Below are positions 26,748-34,362 of a stretch of DNA of 64,000 nucleotides, piece by piece. Below the pieces are notes generated by a model. That model saw only the letters and a list, made by a program, of their open reading frames with translations, made no database searches and was not told the DNA's origin. How positions within the stretch are numbered: position 1 is the first letter of the stretch; the number at the start of each line of letters is the position of its first letter. The stretch is from Deferribacteres bacterium (GTDB lineage: Bacteria > Chrysiogenota > Deferribacteres > Deferribacterales > Geovibrionaceae): the NCBI GenBank assembly GCA_023395255.1, contig JAEWZN010000003.1:124001-188000 (forward strand). Direction: 5' to 3'. Made by a program: the position numbers and the translations under genes.

Positions 26748-27181
26748 TATTCTACCTCCTTATTTTTTACTTTCTGGCATATTGGGCATATGCCTTTGAA
26801 ATAAACGTTTCTGTCGTTTATCATGAAACCGCCGAGCTCATCGGCGGCAAAGTCGTCCAGATTGATCCTGAAGTTGAATATCTCCCCGCAGGATTCGCAT
26901 TTGAAGTGTCCGTGGCTTTTCATAACTATGTCGTACCTTGTTTCGTTGTCCTCAATGTTCAGAACCCGCACCAGACCGGCCTCGACAAAGAGATTAAGGG
27001 TGTTGTACACAGTGGTTTTTGAGAGCGAGGGGATCTCTGTGTGAAGATCGTGATAGATTTTCTCCACTGTGGGGTGGCAGAGGTTCTCTTTCATATAAGC
27101 CAGAATGCGCACCCTCTGAAATGAAGGTCTGATATTCTTTTCTGCCAGTTCCGATGCTGTGTTTTCGTTGGTGTTCTTCAT
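26747..27181 (-). CDS. perR: Fur-family peroxide regulator PerR
   Basis: 144 residues. The N-terminal winged helix ([36 protein letters not shown]) is followed by the metal-binding dimerisation part with [16 protein letters not shown] and ICPICQKV, giving two CxxC motifs for structural zinc. DNETRYDI is the regulatory-site region. The gene lies directly upstream of catalase with a one-base overlap, and a PerR-box-like site is 32-46 bases before its start, so PerR rather than Fur or Zur is the best call. AAGGGG precedes the ATG. Confidence 0.88.
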   Translation of the reverse strand: MKNTNENTASELAEKNIRPSFQRVRILAYMKENLCHPTVEKIYHDLHTEIPSLSKTTVYNTLNLFVEAGLVRVLNIEDNETRYDIVMKSHGHFKCESCGEIFNFRINLDDFAADELGGFMINDRNVYFKGICPICQKVKNKEVE

Positions 27182-27212
27182 CTACCCCTTCTTTGTTACA
27201 ATGAAAACAATT

Positions 27213-27227
27213 TTGTGATCATTATAA
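27213..27227 (-). promoter_or_regulatory. PerR box
   Basis: The minus strand reads TTATAATGATCACAA, matching the Bacillus-type Per box TTATAATNATTATAA at 13 of 15 positions. It is 32 bases upstream of the perR start. A weaker match (11 of 15, plus-strand reading) is at 27196-27210. Autoregulation of perR-katA is inferred. Confidence 0.6.
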
Positions 27228-27382
27228 ATTGATATTAATTCTTTATCCGGAATCAGTCAAGATCAACAGCAGATAAATAATTTAATTTTACCAGATCAAA
27301 ATATATGTAACCGCAGAAAACAGCGCTTCGTCTTGTGATATATCAGGCAGGATGCCGAATAAGACTTCAGGGAGGATGACCC

Positions 27383-28102
27383 ATGATAATTACTGCTTCA
27401 AGCGGTCTTTACGAAAACCTGAAGATCAGCGGGCTGACCCAGGTTTCCTCCGGCAGCAAAACCGAAGAAAACAGCCAGAACAGCCGTTTTGCTTCCCTTT
27501 CCTCATCGGACAGGGCTGAGATAAGCAAAATGGGCAGCTTTATGGTGAATATGCCCGAAGAACTTCAGACAGACATGGAAGACTTCAGAAACGCCATCAA
27601 GGAAGCAGCGGAAAGCGAAGAAGAGTTCGATGCGCAAAGTGTTGCGGACTCAGCTTCAGACGAACTGAAAGCCTACGCAGAAGAGCAGGGTGTAAGCCTT
27701 GCTGAAATGGCTCAGCAGGCTTACAGCATGCAGCAGAATGCCCCTGCAGGCGGGATGTACGGCATGCAGGGCGGCACACCGCCTCCGCCTCCGATGGGTG
27801 GAACACCACAGGCAGATGAATCCGCCGAAAGCACGGAGGAATCACTTCTGGAACTTCTGAAAGCGCTCGCAGAAGCCGAGGAAGATTCAGAAACTGACAC
27901 AGCTCTGAGTATTTCAGAAGCGGATGAAACAGAAGAGGCCGAAGAGACGGCGCAGGCAGCAGCGGAGGAAGAGGATCTCAGTCAGATTTCGCAGATGCTG
28001 CTCAGTGCGCTGGAAAAAATGACCTCAACAGATGATGAGAAGGGTTCTTTTGAGTACAGATACTCTATGATGATGAACTCGCTCCTCTTCAGCGAAGCCT
28101 AA
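27383..28102 (+). CDS. Acidic, low-complexity hypothetical protein
   Basis: 239 residues, not recognised. No signal peptide or membrane helix. The start (SSGLYENLKISGLTQ, then FASLSSSDRAEISKMGSFMV) resembles the Ser-rich N-termini of several unannotated proteins that carry a DRAEIS-like block. The middle has a Gln/Met/Gly stretch, then a run of prolines (about residues 131-137). The last third is very acidic (EEAEETAQAAAEEEDLSQIS). It ends FEYRYSMMMNSLLFSEA. AGGGAGGATGA precedes the ATG, so it looks translated. It stands between perR and the sigma-factor gene and may be a secreted or cell-surface-associated factor, but no function is proposed. Confidence 0.7.
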   Translation: MIITASSGLYENLKISGLTQVSSGSKTEENSQNSRFASLSSSDRAEISKMGSFMVNMPEELQTDMEDFRNAIKEAAESEEEFDAQSVADSASDELKAYAEEQGVSLAEMAQQAYSMQQNAPAGGMYGMQGGTPPPPPMGGTPQADESAESTEESLLELLKALAEAEEDSETDTALSISEADETEEAEETAQAAAEEEDLSQISQMLLSALEKMTSTDDEKGSFEYRYSMMMNSLLFSEA

Positions 28103-28160
28103 GGATTAATGACAGTTAAAATGACGCAAAATTTCGGACAGGACGCACACCACCCGAAAA

Positions 28161-28195
28161 GGGGCGGACAGGGCTCCGACAGACCCTTCCGCCCC
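28161..28195. terminator. GC-rich hairpin after the acidic hypothetical gene
   Basis: GGGGCGGA (28161-28168) pairs with TCCGCCCC (28188-28195), with an inner AGGG/CCCT extension. No T-run follows on the plus strand. It may be a terminator or an mRNA element in the leader of the sigma-factor operon 54 bases downstream. Confidence 0.4.
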
Positions 28196-28248
28196 GATAA
28201 ATTATGGATTGACTGAGAAAACAAAAAAGCGGAAGAATATTATATTGA

Positions 28249-28857
28249 ATGTGCAGTAAATCAGAGCATGATATTTCCGACAGTGAGCTTATAAAGAGCC
28301 TTGTGAACGGGGAATATGAGCATTTCAGAATCTTCATCAAAAGATTCGAGTCGCTGGTTTTTGAAACCGTGGGGAGGCATGTTCCGGAGGACATGACCGA
28401 GGATATTGCACAGGAAGTTTTTATAAAGGTTTTCAAGTCATTGAAAACATTGGATAATTCTGAAAAGGTCAGAGGTTGGCTTAAAAAAGTGAGCATAAAC
28501 TGCTGCTGTGATTACTGGCGGCGTGAGTATAGAAAGAATGAAACAACCCTCAGCAGCCTGAACGATGAGAGCGGAAACCTGATAGAAAAGCTGGAATCCG
28601 AAAGCGCGGGCGATGAGTTTGAGCGAAAAAGCAGGCAGATGCATCTCAGGATGATTCTTGACAGGGCGATGCTGGTGCTTTCTCCGAAGGACAGAATACT
28701 TATAGAACTGGTATATTTCGACGGTGTCTCCGCGGCTGAGGCGGCGGATGTTATGAATATGACAAGGGCAGGGGTTAAGGTAAGAACCTTTCGTGCCAAA
28801 AGAAAACTTTCTGACGCGCTTAAGAGAATGGGAATCAGGGACAGTAACTATGGATAA
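28249..28857 (+). CDS. ECF-type sigma-70 family RNA polymerase sigma factor
   Basis: 202 residues. Region 2 is recognisable (FIKRFESLVFETVGRHVPED, MTEDIAQEVFIKVFKSLKTL, VRGWLKKVSINCCCDYWRRE), as is region 4 (LSPKDRILIELVYFDGVSAA, EAADVMNMTRAGVKVRTFRA, KRKL). There is no region 1 or 3, as expected for ECF factors. It would direct polymerase to stress promoters. It overlaps by 8 bases the next small membrane-protein gene, the usual place for an anti-sigma factor, and is followed by a CpxP-like gene, suggesting an envelope-stress role. Confidence 0.88.
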   Translation: MCSKSEHDISDSELIKSLVNGEYEHFRIFIKRFESLVFETVGRHVPEDMTEDIAQEVFIKVFKSLKTLDNSEKVRGWLKKVSINCCCDYWRREYRKNETTLSSLNDESGNLIEKLESESAGDEFERKSRQMHLRMILDRAMLVLSPKDRILIELVYFDGVSAAEAADVMNMTRAGVKVRTFRAKRKLSDALKRMGIRDSNYG

Positions 28858-29128
28858 TAAAAAACGACTGATGGACGAACTTGCCGAAGCAAGCAGAGCA
28901 GGGAGAAACGTCATTCCGGATGAATATTTTGCCGATAGAGTCTACAGAAAGGCTCTTGCCGCAGGAACGGAATGCTCTGTTGTGAAAACACCCGCTTTCG
29001 CGGTGCTTGTGCCTGTGCTTTGTGTTCTTCTGGCTGTGCTTTTTGTCACCGAAAATTATATGGTGCAGGAAAAAACCATTTATCTCATGGAACTGCTGGT
29101 TGTCGGTGTATCAGGCGTTATAATCTAG
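28850..29128 (+). CDS. Small membrane protein, possible anti-sigma factor
   Basis: 92 residues from ATG 28850, which overlaps the sigma gene end by eight bases; longer in-frame starts would lie deep inside it. The first 45 residues are a charged cytoplasmic-type segment (MDNKKRLMDELAEASRAGRN). A strong hydrophobic stretch follows (AVLVPVLCVLLAVLFV), and a second one at the end (YLMELLVVGVSGVII). No zinc-binding anti-sigma (HxxxCxxC) motif is visible. Coupling to the sigma gene and single-pass or double-pass topology make an anti-sigma role likely but unproven. Confidence 0.65.
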   Translation: MDNKKRLMDELAEASRAGRNVIPDEYFADRVYRKALAAGTECSVVKTPAFAVLVPVLCVLLAVLFVTENYMVQEKTIYLMELLVVGVSGVII

Positions 29129-29135
29129 GTATTCC

Positions 29136-29555
29136 ATGAAAAAATATGTTTATATCCTCACTATATTTCTTATCGGTTTTGTAACCGGCGCAATAGCTAT
29201 GAATATTTACCGCATTGCCCAGTTTCATAATATGCGCAAGGAGCCGCACGACATAGCGGCCAAGATACACTCCATGCTTGAAAGAGAGCTTAAGCTCACA
29301 CCGGAGCAGTCCGCCGAAATCAGGCGCATCCTTGATGAAGCCCGGCCCAAGGCTGATGCTCTCAGGGACAGAACCAAGAAGGAAGCGGACAGTATTTTCG
29401 AAGAAACTTTCAGGAATATGGATGATGTGCTTGATGATGCGCAGATGAAAAAGCTGTATGAACTCCATGAGAGATTTAAGAGGAATCCTCCTCCGCCCCC
29501 GCCCATGAATGGTTTCGGGCCGCCGCCACCGCCGCCTTTTCCGGACAGACCTTAA
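29136..29555 (+). CDS. CpxP/ZraP-like periplasmic stress protein, membrane-anchored
   Basis: 139 residues. An N-terminal hydrophobic helix (YVYILTIFLIGFVTGAIAMN) anchors or exports it. The helical body contains LERELKLTPEQSAEIRRILD, the LTPEQ signature shared by CpxP, Spy and ZraP (LTxxQ repeats), followed by a long basic/acidic helix and a proline-rich tail (about 116-139). Such proteins bind misfolded proteins or metals and damp the sensor kinase. It is seven bases after the small membrane gene and converges on cpxA, the stop codons sharing TTAA, so sigma factor, partner, CpxP-like protein and CpxAR probably form one response. Confidence 0.8.
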   Translation: MKKYVYILTIFLIGFVTGAIAMNIYRIAQFHNMRKEPHDIAAKIHSMLERELKLTPEQSAEIRRILDEARPKADALRDRTKKEADSIFEETFRNMDDVLDDAQMKKLYELHERFKRNPPPPPPMNGFGPPPPPPFPDRP

Positions 29556-30922
29556 ACAGGCAGTTTCAGTATAATTCTGAACCCTTCGTCAGTATTGGCG
29601 GCGCTGATTGTTCCGTTATGCAGGTCAACAGCGCGTTTGGCTATGGCAAGACCAAGCCCTGTCCCTCCTGTCTGCCTGTCTCTGTCGGCATTTTCGCGGA
29701 AGAAGGGTATGAAAATTCTCTCAAGGTTTTCTTCCTGCACACCGTGACCGTCATCTGTAACCTCAACCGAAACAAAGGAATCATCCGCGCTTATATTTAT
29801 TTCTATCCTGCTTTGGGCATATTTCAGAGAGTTCCTCACCACATTTTCAATGGCGCTGGAGAGCAGCCTCTTATTCCCCTGAATCTTGTAGCAGGAGCAC
29901 CCGCTGAATATGATTCTCTTGCCGGAGGCCTCCGCCTCGAAATGAAAATCAGGCATAAGGTTTTCAATCAGTGTGCATATGTCGAAATACTCAAACTGAA
30001 TCTGTTTTCCGGTGCAGTCTGATATTGCTTTCAGATCTGTTATCATTGTGCCCATGCGGTTCCACTCGGTCTCTATGCGGTTAAGGAGCTTGGCTGTGGG
30101 CTGATCGGCCTTGGCCAGCGCAAGCTCTATGGCCAGACGCATTCTTGTCAGCGGGGATCTCAGCTCATGGGAAATATCGCGGAACATTCTTATCTGCTGC
30201 TGCTTGTTCTCTTCAAGGCGCTCGGCCATTATCATGAATTTATAAGCCAGTTCGCCGAATTCATCATTTCTTTGGGCAACGCTGCTGAGGGAGATGTCAA
30301 AGGAGCCCTGCGATATTTTGTCAGATGCTTCGTTAATCTCCTTTAACGGTATGGTCAGGTGTTTTGCAAGGTAGAAGCTGATGAGGGATATTATTATGAT
30401 GTGCAGAACGATTTCCTGAAAATACTCTTTAACCCACACCATAACTACTGTTCTGCGATCCGGTCTGCTGTAAACAGTCAGAAGATAAGAGGCGTTTTCG
30501 GGCATGTTTCCAGCCGAATCACGCAGAACAAAGGCATTAAAAATATTACTTTCGCTTATTTGTCTTATAACACGGAGTTTTTGTTTGGCGAGTGCAGTCA
30601 CTGTTTCCAATGCCTCCTCCGGGAAGGGCTGCCCTGTGACCTCTTCAAAGTTTTTATTGAAGATGTAGGATTTGTTGTTTGAGCCGGACGAGGTTTTTCT
30701 GACATATTTTATAAAGCTGTCCGTATCCATGGAAAGGCTTTTATCAACAAAGAGGATGTTCAGGTTGATTTCGTTTGAGTGCTGAGCCTTGATTGAGAGT
30801 ATGCGCACGAAGTCCTTATCAGACACGACGTAAAGGAAAATACTCAGTATGCTGAAAGCTATGAGGCTCACCCAGAATGAGATGAATATCTTGAGGAATA
30901 TCCCCCCTCTGCTCAGCCTCAA
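29552..30922 (-). CDS. cpxA: CpxA-like sensor histidine kinase
   Basis: 456 residues. Membrane helix at about 9-30, a periplasmic sensor of about 140 residues, a second membrane helix (HIIIISLISFYLA, about 174-188), HAMP (KHLTIPLKEINEASDKI) and the kinase core: RDISHELRSPLTRMRLAIEL with the phospho-His, N box ENVVRNSLKYA, G1 TDDGHGV, F box FIPFF and G2 GGTGLGLAIAKRAVDLHNG. The H-box and order match EnvZ/CpxA class kinases. It overlaps the regulator gene by four bases. The adjacent CpxP-like gene and the CpxR-type box support the Cpx assignment rather than a generic OmpR pair. Confidence 0.85.
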   Translation of the reverse strand: MRLSRGGIFLKIFISFWVSLIAFSILSIFLYVVSDKDFVRILSIKAQHSNEINLNILFVDKSLSMDTDSFIKYVRKTSSGSNNKSYIFNKNFEEVTGQPFPEEALETVTALAKQKLRVIRQISESNIFNAFVLRDSAGNMPENASYLLTVYSRPDRRTVVMVWVKEYFQEIVLHIIIISLISFYLAKHLTIPLKEINEASDKISQGSFDISLSSVAQRNDEFGELAYKFMIMAERLEENKQQQIRMFRDISHELRSPLTRMRLAIELALAKADQPTAKLLNRIETEWNRMGTMITDLKAISDCTGKQIQFEYFDICTLIENLMPDFHFEAEASGKRIIFSGCSCYKIQGNKRLLSSAIENVVRNSLKYAQSRIEINISADDSFVSVEVTDDGHGVQEENLERIFIPFFRENADRDRQTGGTGLGLAIAKRAVDLHNGTISAANTDEGFRIILKLPV

Positions 30923-31605
30923 CTTTTTGCCTCCGCTGTCAGTATATATCCTGCCCCGCGGATGCTTTTTATCATATCCGGGTTGCCTATTTTCTTTCTT
31001 ATGTTGCTTATGTGCACGTCTATACTTCTGTCAAAGGAGTTCAGCTCTCTCTCGAAGACAAATTTTGATATTTCGTCCCTGCTCACGGTTCTGCCTGCGT
31101 TGCGCATGAGCATTTCAAGGATCTGAAACTCAGCCGAGGTGAGAGCTAACTCCTGCTCTCCGGTAAACGCGCTGAGCAGTGAGGTATTTATGCGTAATGC
31201 ACCTGCTTCTATGGTCTCGCCTGTGATCTGTCTTCCGGTTCTTCTGAGAATTGCCTTTATCCTGACAATGAGTTCACGCGGGTTAAAGGGCTTAGGCAGG
31301 TAGTCATCCGCGCCGTTTTCTATTCCGGATATTCTGTCGGTTTCTTCACCTCTGGCAGTGAGCATGAAGACAGGGGTATCGTCAGTTTTGCGGAGCTCAC
31401 GGAGGATTGCAAAGCCATCCATGCCGGGGAGCATGACATCCAGAATAATAAGGGCAAAGCCTCCTCCGAGTGCTTTTTTCAGGCCGCTTCTGCCTTCATG
31501 TACGCTTTCCACCCTGAACCTTTCCTCTCTCAGGTAGGTTTCAAGAAGTTCGCAAAGTTCCGTATCATCGTCTATGATTAGTATATTTGCATTTATAAAA
31601 TTCAT
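30919..31605 (-). CDS. cpxR: CpxR-like OmpR-family response regulator
   Basis: 228 residues. Receiver domain with acidic pair (IIDDDTELCELLETYLREE), phospho-acceptor Asp in LIILDVMLPGMDGF, and Lys in DDYLPKPFNPRELIVRI. The C-terminal winged helix (LTSAEFQILEMLMRNAGRTV, then SIDVHISNIRKKIG and IKSIRGAGYIL) is the OmpR/PhoB DNA-binding domain. A GTAAA-N5-GTAAA site lies 65-79 bases upstream of its start and is shared with the divergent RND operon, matching the known CpxR consensus. It is the first gene of the cpxRA operon. Confidence 0.88.
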   Translation of the reverse strand: MNFINANILIIDDDTELCELLETYLREERFRVESVHEGRSGLKKALGGGFALIILDVMLPGMDGFAILRELRKTDDTPVFMLTARGEETDRISGIENGADDYLPKPFNPRELIVRIKAILRRTGRQITGETIEAGALRINTSLLSAFTGEQELALTSAEFQILEMLMRNAGRTVSRDEISKFVFERELNSFDRSIDVHISNIRKKIGNPDMIKSIRGAGYILTAEAKS

Positions 31606-31669
31606 AGTTACAATTATAAAAGTAAAACTTCATAAAATCACGTTAATTTAAGTTAAGCGCAGACGGCAC

Positions 31670-31684
31670 TTTACAAAAATTTAC
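31670..31684 (-). promoter_or_regulatory. CpxR box (GTAAA-N5-GTAAA)
   Basis: The plus strand has TTTAC (31670-31674), AAAAA, TTTAC (31680-31684). Its complement is GTAAA-N5-GTAAA, an exact match to the direct-repeat consensus of enterobacterial CpxR. It lies between cpxR (minus) and the RND operon (plus), 65 bases from the former start and 76 from the latter. Confidence 0.65.
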
Positions 31685-31759
31685 CAACAAAGTGAGACTT
31701 TCTTTGATGAAAACTGTCAATGTCAGTATAATATTTTTCATTATTCCGCGGGGATGAAG

Positions 31760-33181
31760 ATGAAGTATGTGATTGCCTTTGTAATTATTGTCTCTGCGGC
31801 TTTGACTGCCTGCGGAGCGAAAGAGCAGTCGGTGAAGGTGCAAGAGCTTAAAACCGACGTTCCTGAAAGTTTTGCGGGTGTTTCCTCCGGCTATGTTCCG
31901 GATTATTCTGCGGAGTGGTGGCGTGTTTTTGATGACACCGCTCTGGACGGACTCATCCGTGAAATGTTTGCCAGAAATTACCAGCTTGAGGACACCTATG
32001 TGTCCCTTGAGATAAAGCGCGCAGGGGTTCAGTCCGCCCGTGCAGACAGACTCCCCAGAGTCACGGCGGGAGCGGGCGCTTCGGACACATCCCGCGAAAC
32101 AGGCGGGAGCAGGAGGTGGCAGGATGAGTATGAACTCTCTGCCAGAGCCTCGTGGGAGGCGGATATATGGGGCAGGAACTCAAGCCTTGTCTCAGCCGCC
32201 GGATATGATGCGGCATATGCCGGAATGACCCTCCGCGGTCAGTACCTTTCTCTTTCAGCAGAACTTGCAGACAGATATTTCCTCTACCGTTATGAAACAG
32301 AACGCCTCTTAAAGCTCACCTCCCTCGAAAAGTTATACGAAAAGCTGGTTACAGCAGACAGAAACGCTTTCAGATCAGGCCTTGGAACCCTTGAGGACGT
32401 ATATGAGTCTGAAAAAAAGCTTGAGACTGTGCGCATAAACAAAGCCTCCTCCGAATCATCCATAAACAGCCTCCGTGAGGAGATAGGCCTCATGCTGGCC
32501 AGACGCGGGGCGGAACTGCCTGAACTGCCCGCAGGATGGAAGAATGTGCGCATTCCCGATGTCCCTTACGCCATACCCGCTGAGGTGATTGCTGCCAGAG
32601 CGGACATAAAAGCCGCCGAATATGCCATTTACCGCACAGACAGGCAGCTTGCCTCTGCCATTGCGGACAGATACCCGTCACTCTCAATATCCGCGGCGGG
32701 AGTTTACAGCTCGGACAGTCTCTCAAATCTTATCAGACCGGAGGCCTTTGCCCTCTCTCTTGTGGCTGATGCCCTGTTCACGGTTTTTGACGGCGGAAAA
32801 AAGAGAACCTCAGTCACAGTGAAGGAGCTTGAGCTTGACTCATACATACTGAAATACAGACAGACTGTGCTCACCGCACTTCATGACATAGAAAAAGGGC
32901 TGTTTGAAAACGCCTACAGGGAAAAATCGATCACCGAGCTTGAGCGTACTGCTGCAAAAAACAGGTCACTTTATGAACTGGGCAGCCTTAAGTTCAGGGG
33001 CGGGCTTATACCCCTCAGGAGCCTTATTTCAGCGGAGATAAGCATGTTGGAGCAGGAAACCTCCCTTCTGGGCGCTGAGCGTGAACTGGTAAGTGCGAGG
33101 ATAAGCCTTATCCGTGCGCTGGGCAGCGGCTGGGAAGAAAAATTTATAGCTGACAAGGAAAAATCAGGAGACGGGAAATGA
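31760..33181 (+). CDS. RND efflux outer-membrane factor, NodT-type lipoprotein
   Basis: 473 residues from ATG 31760, which has GGGG six bases upstream; ATG 31754 would abut it. The signal peptide ends in a lipobox (IVSAALTACGAKE). The mature protein starts VPDYSAEWWRVFDDTALDGL, the typical NodT-family beginning, and contains the two outer-membrane-efflux repeats with long helical hairpins, for example LYEKLVTADRNAFRSGLGTL and NRSLYELGSLKFRGGLIPLR. It forms the trimeric channel for the pump encoded next. Its stop overlaps the adaptor start (ATGA). The CpxR-type box upstream suggests envelope-stress control. Confidence 0.9.
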   Translation: MKYVIAFVIIVSAALTACGAKEQSVKVQELKTDVPESFAGVSSGYVPDYSAEWWRVFDDTALDGLIREMFARNYQLEDTYVSLEIKRAGVQSARADRLPRVTAGAGASDTSRETGGSRRWQDEYELSARASWEADIWGRNSSLVSAAGYDAAYAGMTLRGQYLSLSAELADRYFLYRYETERLLKLTSLEKLYEKLVTADRNAFRSGLGTLEDVYESEKKLETVRINKASSESSINSLREEIGLMLARRGAELPELPAGWKNVRIPDVPYAIPAEVIAARADIKAAEYAIYRTDRQLASAIADRYPSLSISAAGVYSSDSLSNLIRPEAFALSLVADALFTVFDGGKKRTSVTVKELELDSYILKYRQTVLTALHDIEKGLFENAYREKSITELERTAAKNRSLYELGSLKFRGGLIPLRSLISAEISMLEQETSLLGAERELVSARISLIRALGSGWEEKFIADKEKSGDGK

Positions 33182-34362
33182 GGAAGAACATAGTTAAAAT
33201 TCTGCTGCCGGTTGTGATCATCGGAGCTTCACTTCTGGTGTGGAAGTATTATATGTCCAACATCCCCGTTCCTGAAAAAACCGAACCCGTCCGCATTCCT
33301 CCTGTGGTGATCACAGAAGTCTGTACCAAGACCTTTATCCCGCTGGAAAGAGAGGGATTCGGCAGGGTTCAGGCCGAGAAGACAATTGATATAAAAACAG
33401 AAACAAGCGGAACAGTAATATATAAGAACCCCGCGTTTGAAGCGGGCGGCAGAGTCAGTAAAGGTGATGTCCTGTTCAGGATCGAATCTGTTTCATATGA
33501 GGCGGAACTGAGCGCGGCGGAAACCGCTCTCGCTACAGCAAAACTGAATCTGGCTGAAATAGAGCATTCGGCTGATATAACTGCCAGAGAATGGGAGCTC
33601 TGGAACGATGGCAGGGACAACCCGGAGAAACCGGGCAGACTTGCGGACTATGCGCTCCAGAAGGCAGAGGCTCAGGCTAAGCTTAACCAGGCTGAGAGCA
33701 ACCTCCGGCTTGCAAAAAGCAACCTCGCCAAAACCGTTTATTATGCCCCGTTCAGCGCTGTTGTTGTTTCTTCTTCCATGGAAACAGGCAGTGTGGTCAG
33801 ATCCGGCGATGTTCTCGGTTCCCTCGCGGGGGACAGTCTCTATGAGGCTGTTGTGCCTTTCCCTGCTTCCGTGTCAGTGGATTTCCGTTTCTCACTCAGC
33901 GAGGCGGAGGCATCCCCCGTGTCGGTGATATTGAAAGACGGGCGGAATACTTGGGAATACAGAGGATACTTGGCCAAACTCCTGCCCGGTGCGGATGAAA
34001 CAACAGGCATGATCAGGGCGGTTGTTAGAATACCGCTTACAAAAACCAATCTTAACGAAAAACCCGTTCCCGCCATAGGGATGAATATAAAGGCTGTCCT
34101 CCGTACCAGAGAGCCGGAGGAACGGATCGTAATATCCGAGGCGGCTCTCAGGGAAGGCTCGCAGGTCTGGGCTGTGGAGAACGGCAGGCTCCGCGTGATT
34201 CCGGTTTCCGTACACTCCTACAAAGGGGACAGGGTAATACTCTCCTCCGGTCTTGAAGGGGGCGAGGAACTGATCATATCAAGGCTTCGCGGCGCTGTTG
34301 ACGGCATGGATGTAACGGTGCGCGAGGCTGATAACTCCACTCTTTCCGGGAGCTCTAAATGA
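33178..34362 (+). CDS. RND efflux periplasmic adaptor (membrane fusion protein)
   Basis: 394 residues. An uncleaved or cleavable N-terminal hydrophobic segment (NIVKILLPVVIIGASLLVWK) is followed by the adaptor pattern: lipoyl half (DIKTETSGTVIYKNPAFEAG), a hairpin (AETALATAKLNLAEIEH, NQAESNLRLAKSNLAKT), the second lipoyl half (YYAPFSAVVVSSSMETGSVV) and barrel. No lipobox is seen. It is coupled to genes on both sides by four-base overlaps, so channel, adaptor and permease are made in step. Confidence 0.9.
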   Translation: MRKNIVKILLPVVIIGASLLVWKYYMSNIPVPEKTEPVRIPPVVITEVCTKTFIPLEREGFGRVQAEKTIDIKTETSGTVIYKNPAFEAGGRVSKGDVLFRIESVSYEAELSAAETALATAKLNLAEIEHSADITAREWELWNDGRDNPEKPGRLADYALQKAEAQAKLNQAESNLRLAKSNLAKTVYYAPFSAVVVSSSMETGSVVRSGDVLGSLAGDSLYEAVVPFPASVSVDFRFSLSEAEASPVSVILKDGRNTWEYRGYLAKLLPGADETTGMIRAVVRIPLTKTNLNEKPVPAIGMNIKAVLRTREPEERIVISEAALREGSQVWAVENGRLRVIPVSVHSYKGDRVILSSGLEGGEELIISRLRGAVDGMDVTVREADNSTLSGSSK

